A DNA stretch of 64,000 bases from assembly GCF_016863315.1 (NCBI RefSeq), contig NZ_BOOQ01000046.1, forward strand, positions 55,733 to 119,732. Reading direction: 5' to 3'. Below are positions 52,083-60,999 of the stretch, in pieces. The position numbers and the translations under genes are program-made. This stretch comes from Planotetraspora silvatica (GTDB taxonomy: Bacteria > Actinomycetota > Actinomycetes > Streptosporangiales > Streptosporangiaceae). Each line of letters begins with the position of its first letter. Position 1 is the stretch's first letter. A model generated the notes under the pieces. It searched no databases. It had not been told where the DNA came from and was given only the letters and a program-made list of their open reading frames with translations.

Positions 52083-53206
52083 GCCGTCCGGTCCACGGGG
52101 AGTTCTGCCTGGACGGTGAAGCCACCCTCGCCGCGCGGTTCGGCGCGCAGCCAACCGCCGAGGGCGGTGACTCGTTCGCGCATGCCGAGCAGCCCGACGC
52201 CGGGCGTCGGGGCGGTGTTCGGCGCTGCCTTGCCGTCGTCTTCGATGTGTATCGCGAGGGCGTCCGGACGACAGTCGATCCGGACCGACGCCGTGGCGGC
52301 GTCCGCGTGACGGGCGATGTTGGTGAGTGACTCCTGGACGATCCGGTAGACGGTCCGGTCCACCGCGGCCGGCACGTCGTGTCGTCGTCCTTCGATCGTC
52401 AGCGTCGCGTCCAGGCCGATGGTGCGGGCCCGTTCCACCAGTTCCGGGACGTGGTCGAGCCCACGCGGCGGGGTTGTGTCGTCGTCGCGCAGCGCCTCCA
52501 GGGTCGCGCGCAGCTCCCGGGTCGCCTCACGTCCGGCCTCCTGGATCGCCAGCAGTGCCTCCGGCACCTGTTCGCCACGCTTGCGGGCCACGTGGACGGC
52601 GACTTCGGCCTGCACCTTGATGACCGAGATCTGATGGGTGAGCGAATCGTGCAGCTCCCGCGCGATGTGCAGCCGCTCCTCGGCGGCGCGGTGCCGCGCG
52701 GTCTCCTCCCGGGTGCGCTCGGCTTCGTCCGCCCGCCGCTCGGCCTGCCGCAGCGCTTCACCCGCGGCGCCGGCGGCGATCAGCCAGGCCAGCTCGAGGG
52801 CGCCTCGGGCCTGCGCGAAGGCCTCGCCCGTGTCGTGCAGGCCCGAGGCCAGGGCCGCGAGGGGAAGAGCTGCCAGCATGGTCACGCTCGCCACCACCGT
52901 GATGGTGCGGTGTCCCGCTCGTACGGCTGCGTACACCGCGAACAGGTACGCGACGGCAGGCACGTCGAAACCGGCTGCCTGGTAACCCACCGCGCACAGC
53001 CCGGTGACGGCCAGGACGACAACCGGAGCCCGACGGCGCGCGGCCAGCCCCAGGCCGCCGGCCACCAGTAACGCGTAGCCGAGCAGGTCGACGTACGTGG
53101 CGGAGTGCTGCCCGGACAGCCCGGTGACCAGCAGCGTCGCCGCGACGCCGACGGCGATCGCCCAGTCTGTGACACCTGCCCGGACACCGAACCGGACTGT
53201 GCTCAT
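52079..53206 (-). CDS. Sensor histidine kinase (HisKA_3, NarL partner)
   Basis: 375 residues. Four to five membrane helices in the first ~140 residues (WAIAVGVAATLLVTGLSGQH; LLGYALLVAGGLGLAARRRA) with almost no extracellular domain, so it probably senses a membrane or envelope state. HisKA_3: RLHIARELHDSLTHQISVIK (acceptor His). HATPase_c: SLTNIARHAD and GVGLLGMRERV. It is upstream of its response regulator and divergent from the DUF6223 gene, a compact three-gene envelope-response unit. Confidence 0.95.
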   Translation of the reverse strand: MSTVRFGVRAGVTDWAIAVGVAATLLVTGLSGQHSATYVDLLGYALLVAGGLGLAARRRAPVVVLAVTGLCAVGYQAAGFDVPAVAYLFAVYAAVRAGHRTITVVASVTMLAALPLAALASGLHDTGEAFAQARGALELAWLIAAGAAGEALRQAERRADEAERTREETARHRAAEERLHIARELHDSLTHQISVIKVQAEVAVHVARKRGEQVPEALLAIQEAGREATRELRATLEALRDDDTTPPRGLDHVPELVERARTIGLDATLTIEGRRHDVPAAVDRTVYRIVQESLTNIARHADAATASVRIDCRPDALAIHIEDDGKAAPNTAPTPGVGLLGMRERVTALGGWLRAEPRGEGGFTVQAELPVDRTA

Positions 53207-53347
53207 GCGCGCACCCTAACCCGATGTCCGCGCGGGCGACTCCTGCGGACGGATGAACAGCCGCCTACCGCACACGCGGTACCTTCGCGGATCCTGCGGC
53301 GTCCGCGGCAACCGGCTATGGCGTCGGCGGCAGCGCGAATTGCCTAC

Positions 53348-53381
53348 GTCCACTGGACGACCGGCGGTAGGTCCAGCGGAC
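53348..53381. promoter_or_regulatory. Tandem GTCCA-C/G-YGGAC repeats before the DUF6223 gene
   Basis: GTCCACTGGAC (53348-53358) and GTCCAGCGGAC (53371-53381) share GTCC-N3-GGAC, 23 bp apart, in the divergent region between the kinase and the DUF6223 gene. Candidate sites for the NarL-type regulator. Confidence 0.55.
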
Positions 53382-53418
53382 ACGATCAGGCGACATCCAG
53401 TCGTAGGAGGAGCACCTC

Positions 53419-53841
53419 ATGTCAGTCCGATTCGTACTTGCCGTGGCCGTGGCCGCCCTGATCGGCGGTCTCGGGTTCGCCTCGCCGGCGGCCGCGCATG
53501 CCTTGGTCCAGCCGGACCCCGTCAGTTCTTACGCCTTGACCACCGGGCGTCTCTGGTCCGTGGTGGCCGCGCTGCTGGGACTGGCCGGCGTGGTCATCGG
53601 CGGGCTGGCTCTGGCCCGCTCCGCCGGCCGTGTCGGCACCGGCATCGGGAGAAGGGGATCCATCGTGGCTTCGGCGGCGGGGCTGGCCGGCGCGGTCATC
53701 GGCGGACTGGTCGTGGCCGCCGCCGACGGTGGTCCCGGCACCGGCTACGGAATAGTCGGGGGCTACATAGCCCTGGTGGTAGGGCTGATCGCCATGATCC
53801 TCGGCGGGCTCGCTCTGGCCCGCTCCCGCCGCACCGGCTGA
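53419..53841 (+). CDS. DUF6223-like small membrane protein
   Basis: 140 residues. Signal-like N-terminus (FVLAVAVAALIGGLGFASPA with AAAHA), then three helices: LWSVVAALLGLAGVVIGGLA, SIVASAAGLAGAVIGGLVVA and IVGGYIALVVGLIAMILGGL. The repeats of GxxG and the twice-used GGLALARS sequence match DUF6223. GGAGGAG precedes the ATG. Its place opposite the NarL-type pair suggests it is that system's target. Confidence 0.8.
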   Translation: MSVRFVLAVAVAALIGGLGFASPAAAHALVQPDPVSSYALTTGRLWSVVAALLGLAGVVIGGLALARSAGRVGTGIGRRGSIVASAAGLAGAVIGGLVVAAADGGPGTGYGIVGGYIALVVGLIAMILGGLALARSRRTG

Positions 53842-53849
53842 CCGCACCA

Positions 53850-54404
53850 TCAAAGGGCCGGCTCCGGCTGTGGCCGGTCCACTCGGTACACGTAATGCAG
53901 CGGGTCATCAATGGGGTTGTCGGGCTCGATGTTCCCTTCGCCGACCCGTCGCAGGCCCGCCTTCTCCAGGGCCCGCCACGACGCCCGGTTGGCCGCCACC
54001 ACCGGCACCAGAACGCAGGTGGCGTCGGGGTAGTCGGACCAGGTGCGCTCCACCATCGAGGCGATCATGCGAGGGCCGAGGCCGCGCCCGGTCCACGACT
54101 GGTCGGCGATGAGGTAGTCGATGCTCATCGCTTCGGCGGGCACATCGACGACGGGGGACAGGTCGTCGAGATACTCGGGATAATCGGCGAGCCGGCAGCG
54201 CTGCACCAGCCCGAGGGGCAGGCCGTCGAGCAGGGCGAGAAAGTCCTCCGACGGCTCCTCGCCTCGGGCCGAGGGGCCGAAGTCACGCAGCACCGCCTCG
54301 GCCGAGGTCTCATGGTTCCACCATCGAGCGACGTGCGGCTGCTCCAACCAGCGACGCAACATGGGGAAGTCGGGCTCGCCGAGCCGGCGCCAGGTGATGG
54401 TCAT
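53850..54404 (-). CDS. AAC(6')-like N-acetyltransferase
   Basis: 184 residues. Layout of the aminoglycoside 6'-acetyltransferase/siderophore group: MLRRWLEQPHVARWWNHETS (~15-34), LVQRCRLADYPEYLDDLSPV, IDYLIADQSWTGRGLGPRMI (acetyl-CoA loop GRGLG) and CVLVPVVAANRASWRALEKA with GLRRVGEGNIEPDNPIDDPL. Whether it modifies an antibiotic is unknown. Its ATG overlaps the stop of the CGNR gene (ATGA), so the two are coupled. Confidence 0.85.
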   Translation of the reverse strand: MTITWRRLGEPDFPMLRRWLEQPHVARWWNHETSAEAVLRDFGPSARGEEPSEDFLALLDGLPLGLVQRCRLADYPEYLDDLSPVVDVPAEAMSIDYLIADQSWTGRGLGPRMIASMVERTWSDYPDATCVLVPVVAANRASWRALEKAGLRRVGEGNIEPDNPIDDPLHYVYRVDRPQPEPAL

Positions 54405-54982
54405 GAGGTCGCTCCTTTGAGATGGCGGCGGTAGTACCTGGCCTGGCGGTCTCGGTGCGCGCACGACGGGTGGCAGTAGCGTCGGCGCGAATGGTTCTGT
54501 ACGAACATCAGCGAGCAATCGGGGCTGCCGCACCGCCGCAGAATGCTGGAGTGCGGCCGGGTCACCAGGTCTATGCAGCAGGTCGCGATGCGGCCGAGTA
54601 CGGCGGTGCTGCCGCCGGTGGTGTCAAGCCGGTGCGCGGTGGGCGAACCGGCGGTCCAGTCCAGGCGCGGGTGGGTAGGCGCGGCGGCCGCGGCCGTGTT
54701 GACCCTGTCGACGGCCCCCGTCTCGGGAACCTGTCCGTCTATGGCCGCCGACAGCACGTTGTGCACCGCGTCGCGCAGGGCGCGGACCCGTGCCTCGTCT
54801 CCACCCAGCCCCTCGTCCGAAGGCGGGAGTCCGTGTCGGGCGGAGACGAGTGTGAACCACTCCTCGATCCACCGGGCCGTCCCCAGGAAGTCGATGCGCT
54901 CGTCACCGATGCCGTAGCGGGTGTTGGCGAACTCCACCGCAATGGGTTCCGTGCCAAGGATCGGGAAGTCCGGGCCATCCAT
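54401..54982 (-). CDS. ABATE/CGNR zinc-finger regulator-like protein
   Basis: 193 residues. N-terminal ABATE domain (IAVEFANTRYGIGDERIDFL; AVHNVLSAAIDGQVP). C-terminal zinc finger ILRRCGSPDCSLMFVQNHSR with RRYCHPSCAHRDRQARYYRR. Cysteines CxxxxC…CxxxC are intact but the name-giving CGNR is CAHR. Such proteins are putative DNA-binding stress regulators. Coupled to the AAC(6')-like gene downstream. ATG 54982 chosen. Confidence 0.85.
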   Translation of the reverse strand: MDGPDFPILGTEPIAVEFANTRYGIGDERIDFLGTARWIEEWFTLVSARHGLPPSDEGLGGDEARVRALRDAVHNVLSAAIDGQVPETGAVDRVNTAAAAAPTHPRLDWTAGSPTAHRLDTTGGSTAVLGRIATCCIDLVTRPHSSILRRCGSPDCSLMFVQNHSRRRYCHPSCAHRDRQARYYRRHLKGATS

Positions 54983-55052
54983 AATCTGACGGTAGCAATG
55001 GATCCCTACCGTCAGCAAGAGCTAGGTCGTCAGCCGTGGTGTCCCGCGGCCG

Positions 55053-55235
55053 TCAGTGCTCGGCGAGCGCAGGGTCGTTGAGATGGCGCTGCGTCACCTG
55101 CTGGACGAGGGCGTCGATGTCGGCCGGCCTCTTACGGGTCTTGTTCGTGTCGGTCGTGGCGAGAAGCCACCGAATGTGAGGTTGCCCGGGCAAGCGGCGC
55201 TCCCCGGGGAGTGCCGCTGTTGGTCCTGGCGCCAC
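55053..55235 (-). other. Possible C-terminal remnant, unrecognised
   Basis: The minus frame reads HIRWLLATTDTNKTRKRPAD and IDALVQQVTQRHLNDPALAE before a stop, protein-like in composition, but with no ribosome site or identifiable N-terminus. Could be the end of a deleted gene. Confidence 0.25.
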
Positions 55236-55309
55236 CGCGGACAGGATTGCGGACGTTCTGCGTCCGGAGCCGTCTGGGCGAACAGCTACATGACTAATCA
55301 GATAGTGAC

Positions 55310-55351
55310 GGCCTAAACACCCTATGTTATCTTTCGATCATCATTTAGGCC
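55310..55351. promoter_or_regulatory. Inverted repeat GGCCTAAA-N26-TTTAGGCC
   Basis: Perfect 8-bp arms at 55310-55317 and 55344-55351, with an AT-rich centre (TATGTTATCT), just before the pentapeptide-repeat gene. Probable promoter/operator region. Confidence 0.45.
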
Positions 55352-55381
55352 TTGATACGCGACATTGGGTACCACGTTGCC

Positions 55382-56986
55382 ATGACATCCCGGCTGAAGC
55401 TCGCTCTGTTCGACGTCGCCTGGAGAACGTGCGGCGTCTCGCCCGAATGCCTGGGTGTCGTCTGCGAGCCGTACGACCGGTGTCTCGCGCACCTGGGGCC
55501 GGCCGAGGTGGAGAGCGTCCTGCGGAGGTTGGTCCCCGGCCAGGGCATCGACCTGCGCGGCACGACCCTGGAGGAGGACCTGCTCACGCACATCCTGGAG
55601 CGCGTTGAGCGGCGCCTGGGCAGAGCACGGTTCGACCGTGCGGTCTTCACCGGCCCGGCACGCTTCCGGGAAGTCGTCTTCGCGAGCGACGCGACCTTCG
55701 ACCACGCCCGGTTCGATCATCTCGCCTCGTTCTTCGGCACGAGCTTCACCGGGAACGTGTCTTTCGGCGAAGCCCGGTTTCATCGCGAGCTTTCCCTGCA
55801 CGGCACCCACGTTCGCGGACATGGACGCTTCGACCGCATTCGCGTCGGTGGCGACGCACTGTTCGGCGAGGCACGGTTCGACGGGGACACCTCGTTCCGC
55901 GGGGCGGACTTCCACGGGTTCGCCGCGTTCGACGGTACGGCGTTCGCCGGGGGCGTCGGCTTCCGTGGTTCCCGGTTCCGCCGGGCCGTCTCCTTTCGCG
56001 CCTCCGCTGTCGGGCGGAACGCCGGGTTCGACGGCCTGCGCTTCCACGGTCCCGCCTATCTCGGTCCGATGCTGGTCGGGGGGTGCCTGTCGCTCTCGGG
56101 CGTCCGGGCCTGCGGGCCCCTTCAGGTCGACACCGGCCGCTGCCGGGTGACCCTACGCGCCGCGGTCGTCACCGGGCCGTTCACCGCGCGCCTTTCCGCC
56201 GCGGAAATCGACCTGCGGGACGCGACGCTCATCGGACCGGCGGCCGTCACCCGGAGGGCGGGACGGGTGCGCGTGACGTCGCTCGACGGCCTCGATGCCG
56301 ATGCGCTCACGCTCAACGGCGCTGATCTTCGTACCTGCGGCCTCGGCGGGCTCCGCCGACCCGAGGGACTGCGTCTGCGGGACTGCCTGTTCGCCACGAC
56401 CCCGGCCGGTGTGAGCTGGCGGCTCGGCTGGCCGCCCGTCCGGTGGTGGACGCGCCGCGTCATCCTCGCCGACGAACACTCTTGGCGGGCCTGGCCGCCA
56501 AGCGACCTGGAAGCGGGCGACGCCGACGGGGAGGGCATGAGAGCGAAGCGTCCACGCCCGACCACAGCCGGTGCGGCGCGCGTCGCCGCGACGAGCGAGG
56601 CGGGGGAGCCCCACGGCGACCGGCGGAGCGCGCGGCCGCTCGACGCCGGCTGGCTCGGAACCCTGTACGAGCGGCTGCGGCCCGGCGTGGGCGACGCGAA
56701 GACCTCGGCCGACTTCGCGTTCGGCGCGATGGAGATGCGGCGGCTTGGCAGCCCGCGTGTCCGGGCCAGGGTGCTGCTTTCTCTGTACTGGCTGGCCTGC
56801 GGATACGGCCTGCGCCTCGGACGGGCGCTCGGCTGGCTCACACTGGTGGCGGCACTGGTGGCAGGTGCGTTGTGCTGGGCAGCGGGGACGCGTCCGACGA
56901 GGCATTGGGTCGGCCAGAACCCTCGCATCGCTGTTGTGCGCGCGAAGCCGGTCATCTCCCCGGGCCCAAGTGCACAGCATGGATGA
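55382..56986 (+). CDS. Pentapeptide-repeat-like membrane protein
   Basis: About 534 residues. Repeats of A(D/N)LxF / FxxA type from ~75 to ~225 (FDRAVFTGPARFREVVFASD, FGEARFDGDTSFRGADFHGF) should form a right-handed beta-helix; a second, less regular stretch continues to ~345. Then YERLRPGVGDAKTSADFAFG (~440-460), a motif found before the membrane part in this family, and one or two helices (LLSLYWLACGYGLRL; LGWLTLVAALVAGALCWAAG). Family members go on with more membrane or channel-like sequence; here the protein ends after ~30 residues, so it may be truncated. Role unknown. TTG 55352 is an alternative start. Confidence 0.7.
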   Translation: MTSRLKLALFDVAWRTCGVSPECLGVVCEPYDRCLAHLGPAEVESVLRRLVPGQGIDLRGTTLEEDLLTHILERVERRLGRARFDRAVFTGPARFREVVFASDATFDHARFDHLASFFGTSFTGNVSFGEARFHRELSLHGTHVRGHGRFDRIRVGGDALFGEARFDGDTSFRGADFHGFAAFDGTAFAGGVGFRGSRFRRAVSFRASAVGRNAGFDGLRFHGPAYLGPMLVGGCLSLSGVRACGPLQVDTGRCRVTLRAAVVTGPFTARLSAAEIDLRDATLIGPAAVTRRAGRVRVTSLDGLDADALTLNGADLRTCGLGGLRRPEGLRLRDCLFATTPAGVSWRLGWPPVRWWTRRVILADEHSWRAWPPSDLEAGDADGEGMRAKRPRPTTAGAARVAATSEAGEPHGDRRSARPLDAGWLGTLYERLRPGVGDAKTSADFAFGAMEMRRLGSPRVRARVLLSLYWLACGYGLRLGRALGWLTLVAALVAGALCWAAGTRPTRHWVGQNPRIAVVRAKPVISPGPSAQHG

Positions 56987-57113
56987 GGTTGCCGTCCCGG
57001 TCCCCGCCAGTGGCCCGGCAGGAAGTCTCGCGAGTGTTACTCTCGGCCGCTATGCGACGTGGAGAGCGGTCCCGTGATCGAGAAGGTTTCCTCGTGAGGT
57101 CACGCCGGCTCTG

Positions 57114-57521
57114 ATGAAGGATGCATCCGCCCCCCTGCACCAGCCGCGGCGCAAAGGCCGTTTCCTCTTCGTACGCAACGTGCTCGTGATAGTGCTCCCG
57201 CTGATCGTGGTGGGGGCGCTGATGTCCGGAGTCCAAGCCGGCGACCAACAGGCCGCCGAACAAATCTGCGCCCAGCACCACATGGTGGTGAGGACGCTGG
57301 ACTACCCTCCGAAACAGGCTCAGGCCACGGGGGTGATCTGCACCCCCTCAGGGCGGTGGGACGACCGGCACGTCTACCCGCTGTCTCAATCCGGGCTTTC
57401 TGGTTTGCTGGGCGGGTTTCTCATACCGTTCGTGTGCCTGGTTTACGTCGCGCTCGGCTGCGCGACGTTCACGGTGTGGACCATGATCGCCCGCTTTCTC
57501 CGAGGCCGATCGGCGCGGTAG
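57114..57521 (+). CDS. Small two-helix membrane protein, unknown
   Basis: 135 residues. TM1 [20 protein letters not shown] (~23-42) and TM2 [20 protein letters not shown] (~97-116) enclose an outward domain with two cysteines ([11 protein letters not shown] and [13 protein letters not shown]). Basic N-terminus. I do not recognise the family. The ribosome site is weak. Confidence 0.55.
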   Translation: MKDASAPLHQPRRKGRFLFVRNVLVIVLPLIVVGALMSGVQAGDQQAAEQICAQHHMVVRTLDYPPKQAQATGVICTPSGRWDDRHVYPLSQSGLSGLLGGFLIPFVCLVYVALGCATFTVWTMIARFLRGRSAR

Positions 57522-57565
57522 CCGAAGCGGCCATCGCGGACCGTCCCGGCGTCGCGAATTTCCTA

Positions 57566-57588
57566 GTCAACCTATAGGGATGGTTGAC
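57566..57588. promoter_or_regulatory. Inverted repeat GTCAACC-N9-GGTTGAC
   Basis: Perfect 7-bp arms with a spacer containing TATAGG, 70 bases before the dioxygenase gene. CTATAG in the spacer could be a -10 box, so a regulator bound here would occlude the promoter. Binder unknown. Confidence 0.55.
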
Positions 57589-57657
57589 ATTGTTCTTCCG
57601 TCGACACACGCTGTGATACGGCCCTCCCGCACATCGCCCATCGAAAGGTGTCAGGGA

Positions 57658-58605
57658 ATGACCCAGCTCCATGAGCGCGCGACGCCTGTCGTCGCCGACG
57701 ACTCCTACCAGCACATCGACGTGACGCAGGTCGGCGGCGTGATCGGCGCGGTCGTCGGCGGCATCCGGGTGGGCGGCGACGCCGACGCGGCAGCGGTCGC
57801 CGAGCTGCGCGCCGCGCTACTGCGTCACCGCGTGGTCTTCCTGCGCGACCAGCAGCACGCCACCGACGCCGACCAGCACGCATTCACCAGGCTCCTCGGC
57901 ACCGTCACCAAGCCGCACCCGACGGTGACCGGCGACGGCGAGGCCGTACTCCCGATCGACTCCGAGCAGGGCAAGGCCAACAGCTGGCACACGGACGTGA
58001 CCTTCGTCGACCGGATCCCGGCGATCAGCGTGCTGCGTGCCATCACGCTGACGCCCTACGGCGGGACCACGGTGTGGGCCAACACGGTGGAGGCGTACCG
58101 GCGGCTGCACCCCGGCCTGCAGGCGCTGGTGGGCCGCCTGCGGGCAGTGCACTCGAACCTCTACGACTCCGCGGCGCAGCGCCCGCAGATCGGCGGGATC
58201 GATGTCAAGGAACAGGAGTATCGCGAGCAGTTCCGGAGCAGTGAATTCGAGACCGAGCACCCCGTCGTCCGCGTCCACCCGGAGACCGGCGAGCCGTCCC
58301 TGCTGCTCGGCCACTTCGTCAGGTCGTTCACGGGCCTGAGCAGCGCCGATTTCCACGATCTGTTCTCCCTGCTGCAGCGGCACATCACCCGCCTGGAGAA
58401 CACGGTGCGGTGGAACTGGCGCGACGGCGACATCGCCATCTGGGACAACAGGGCCACCCAGCACTACGCCGTCGCGGACTACGACGACCTGCCCCGGCTT
58501 CTGCACCGCATCACGCTGGCCGGCGACATCCCGATCGGCATCAACGGTGACACCAGCGTGGTCCGCAAGGGCGACGCCGGCGCCTACTCGCCCATCGCCG
58601 CCTGA
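57658..58605 (+). CDS. TauD/AtsK-like 2-oxoglutarate-dependent dioxygenase
   Basis: 315 residues. The Fe-binding HxD is [20 protein letters not shown] (H/D ~103-105), the distal His is in [16 protein letters not shown], and the 2-oxoglutarate Arg is in [33 protein letters not shown] is the family N-terminal signature. Such enzymes cleave taurine, alkyl sulfate esters or related sulfonates to supply sulfur, or hydroxylate specialised substrates. No sulfonate transporter is nearby. ATG 57658; AAAGG upstream. Confidence 0.85.
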   Translation: MTQLHERATPVVADDSYQHIDVTQVGGVIGAVVGGIRVGGDADAAAVAELRAALLRHRVVFLRDQQHATDADQHAFTRLLGTVTKPHPTVTGDGEAVLPIDSEQGKANSWHTDVTFVDRIPAISVLRAITLTPYGGTTVWANTVEAYRRLHPGLQALVGRLRAVHSNLYDSAAQRPQIGGIDVKEQEYREQFRSSEFETEHPVVRVHPETGEPSLLLGHFVRSFTGLSSADFHDLFSLLQRHITRLENTVRWNWRDGDIAIWDNRATQHYAVADYDDLPRLLHRITLAGDIPIGINGDTSVVRKGDAGAYSPIAA

Positions 58606-58639
58606 GCGGCGGCTCATCGGCCGACGGGCCGGGAGACGC

Positions 58640-59500
58640 TCAGGAGGCGTACGGTTCCACATCGAGGACGGCCTTGCCCGCCACCCGGCGGCTGGAGACG
58701 GCTTCGGCGGCGCGGTCCCATGGGCCCGCGCCACCCGATGCCGACGGTCAGCCTGCCGGCGGTGAGCAGGTCGACGAGGGTGGCGAGGTCGGGCCCGACA
58801 TTCGCTGCGTCGCCGAAAGAGCTGAGTGTCCTGGCGGGACCAAGAGCGAAGGTCGAGTAGGGCGGGAATTCGGCGGGTTCGCCGGATGCCCAGCCGATGC
58901 TCTGCAGGCCGCCGCCAGGAGCGAGAAGGTTCCAGGCGCTGACGAGTTGCGAACCGCCGACGTTGTCCAGGACCAGATCGACCGGCTTGTCGACGCCGTC
59001 CAGGCCGACCAGCACCTCGTGGGCGCCCAGCCCGGCCAGGCCCTCACCTCGGACCGGGGATCCGACGAATGCGATGACGTGCGCGCCGCCCAGCGCGGCG
59101 AGCTGCACGGCCATCCGGCCCACGCCGCCGGAGGCGCCCGTGACCAGCACTCTCTTGCCCAGGATCGGACCACCGGCTCGCAACGTGCACAGTGCCGTGA
59201 TGCCCGCCAGCGGCAGCGCGGCCGCGTCGGCCAGATCGGTCGGCACCGGCACCTCGGCCAGATCATCCACGCTGACGGACGCCGGGAGTACTTGGCGAAT
59301 GCGCGCGGACCGAGGCGCGAGAAGATGAACCAGGCCGGCGCCGGGAGGGTGTCCTTCAAGACCTGCACCTGCTCGGACTGCGCCTCGTAGAGCGCCATGC
59401 CGAAGATCAGCGGTAGCTTGCCCTTCGGTAGCCTTCCCATGGTCGTGGCGGCCACCTCGGCCCACTCGGCGGCCGCCACACAGTCCGTACTCAAGTTGAT
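58640..59500 (-). pseudogene. Decayed zinc-type MDR oxidoreductase
   Basis: The central part is good: LPLAGITALCTLRAGGPILG, RVLVTGASGGVGRMAVQLAA, LVLDNVGGSQLVSAWNLLAP. Near the 3' end the frame must change at ~58725 to read WDRAAEAVSSRRVAGKAVLD and EPYAS before the stop. The N-terminal GroES half is missing; in its place another frame carries GKLPLIFGMALYEAQSEQVQ and VLKDTLPAPAWFIFSRLGPR, which belongs to some other protein. The gene is thus broken at both ends. Confidence 0.7.
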
Positions 59501-59607
59501 CAGGCATCATCGTTGTCGACGATGGGATGGATCAGTTTCTTCCGTTGGGCGGCTCGATCCGGGCCGCGCGGAACGCCGATATTGATCTCGTAGTGGGAGG
59601 CAGAACG

Positions 59608-60636
59608 ATGGAGTATCGCACCTTGGGTGGCACCGGCACGGTGGTGTCCTCGCTGTGCCTGGGCACGATGACTTTCGGTAAGGAGAGCAGCGAGGAGGTG
59701 TCGCATGCTCAGCTCGACCGGTTCGTCGAGCGTGGGGGGAACTTCATCGACACCGCCAATGTGTACTCCCGCGGATTGTCCGAGGAGATCATTGGTCGCT
59801 GGCTGGCGGCACGGCCGGGGGTACGGGATCAGCTCGTCATCGCGACGAAGGGACGCTTTCCGATGGGGGAGGGGCCCAATGATGCGGGCCTGACCCGCAC
59901 CAACCTGTCCCGGGCGTTGGAAGCGAGTCTGCGGCGGCTCGGGGTCGAGACCGTCGACCTCTACCAGGCGCACGCCTGGGATCCCCTGACCCCGATCGAG
60001 GAGACGCTCGGCTTCTTCGACGACGCGGTGCGCGCCGGCAAGATCCGCTACGCGGGCGTCAGCAACTTCCTCGGCTGGCAGTTGCAGAAGGCGGCGCTGC
60101 TGACGCAGTTCCGCGGACTCGCGCCGATCGTGACGCTGCAGCCCCAGTACAACCTGCTGGTGCGTGACATCGAATTCGAACTGGTGGATGTGTGCCGCAA
60201 CGAGAACATCGGGATCCTGCCGTGGTCACCGCTGGCCGGTGGCTGGTTGACCGGGAAGTACGCGCGTGATCATGTGCCGACCGGTGCGACTCGGCTCGGC
60301 GAGGACCCCCAGCGTGGCATGGAGGCCTATGCCGCGCGCAACGCGCAGGAGCGCACCTGGCAGGTCGTCGACACGGTGCGGCAGGTCGCCGAGGCTCGTG
60401 GCGTTTCCATGTCGCAGGTGGCGCTGGCCTGGGCGGCGGACCGGCCTGCGGTGACGTCGGTGATCCTCGGCGCACGCACGCTTGAACAGCTCGACGACAA
60501 TCTCGGCGCCGCCGAGTTGCACCTGTCCGAGAAGGAGACAGACCTGCTCACCGAGGCGAGCTCGCCGATCGTGTCCGTCTATCCGTACGGCGCACCAGGC
60601 ATCCAGCAGCGCTCGCGTGCCCTGCCTTCCAAGTGA
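59608..60636 (+). CDS. Aldo/keto reductase
   Basis: 342 residues of the AKR barrel: MEYRTLGGTGTVVSSLCLGT, FIDTANVYSRGLSEEIIGRW (catalytic Asp and Tyr), VIATKGRF (Lys), VDLYQAHAWDPLTPIEETLG (His), AGVSNFLGWQLQKA and VILGARTLEQLDDNLGAAEL (cofactor segment). NADPH-dependent carbonyl reduction; substrate unknown. GGGAGG precedes the ATG. It may have worked together with the decayed MDR gene it diverges from. Confidence 0.9.
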   Translation: MEYRTLGGTGTVVSSLCLGTMTFGKESSEEVSHAQLDRFVERGGNFIDTANVYSRGLSEEIIGRWLAARPGVRDQLVIATKGRFPMGEGPNDAGLTRTNLSRALEASLRRLGVETVDLYQAHAWDPLTPIEETLGFFDDAVRAGKIRYAGVSNFLGWQLQKAALLTQFRGLAPIVTLQPQYNLLVRDIEFELVDVCRNENIGILPWSPLAGGWLTGKYARDHVPTGATRLGEDPQRGMEAYAARNAQERTWQVVDTVRQVAEARGVSMSQVALAWAADRPAVTSVILGARTLEQLDDNLGAAELHLSEKETDLLTEASSPIVSVYPYGAPGIQQRSRALPSK

Positions 60637-60649
60637 TGCCGTCACGGGA

Positions 60650-60889
60650 TCATCCGGCGGCGGACGTCGCCCTCTTGTGCCGGGTGTCCAGGACGGCGAT
60701 CACCGCGAACGCGACGACCGCTGCCGCGACGGCGACGACGTAGCACCACGGGGCGGGCAGGTAGTTGGCCGCCACCAACGCATTCGGGCCCTTGTCGGTG
60801 AACGCGCGGAAGATGATCGCCATCGGGCCCTCCCAGACGCCCGCGACGAGCGTGAGAAGCATTGCCAGCCGGTACCAGGCTTCGTTCAC
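60650..60889 (-). CDS. Small two-helix membrane protein
   Basis: 79 residues from GTG 60889 with GGGAG 7 bases upstream; the ATG at 60931 lacks a site and would include the operator. Helices LAMLLTLVAGVWEGPMAIIF and WCYVVAVAAAVVAFAVIAVL. Unknown family. The perfect palindrome at 60904 sits just upstream, and the zinc-finger TetR lies beyond it in divergent orientation. Confidence 0.6.
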   Translation of the reverse strand: MNEAWYRLAMLLTLVAGVWEGPMAIIFRAFTDKGPNALVAANYLPAPWCYVVAVAAAVVAFAVIAVLDTRHKRATSAAG

Positions 60890-60903
60890 AATCCACTCCC
60901 GCC

Positions 60904-60923
60904 GTTGATACGAACGTATCAAC
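60904..60923. promoter_or_regulatory. Perfect 20-bp palindrome in a divergent promoter
   Basis: GTTGATACG-AA-CGTATCAAC has nine-base perfect half-sites. It lies 15 bases from the start of the small membrane protein gene and 77 from the TetR start, ideal for the TetR at 61000 to repress its neighbour. Confidence 0.75.
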
Positions 60924-60999
60924 GACACCATCAGAAATCCCTTATATCAAGGCTTTAGGGGCCAATACGTCACGGTAATGATGCAACTAGGCTGAGCAT

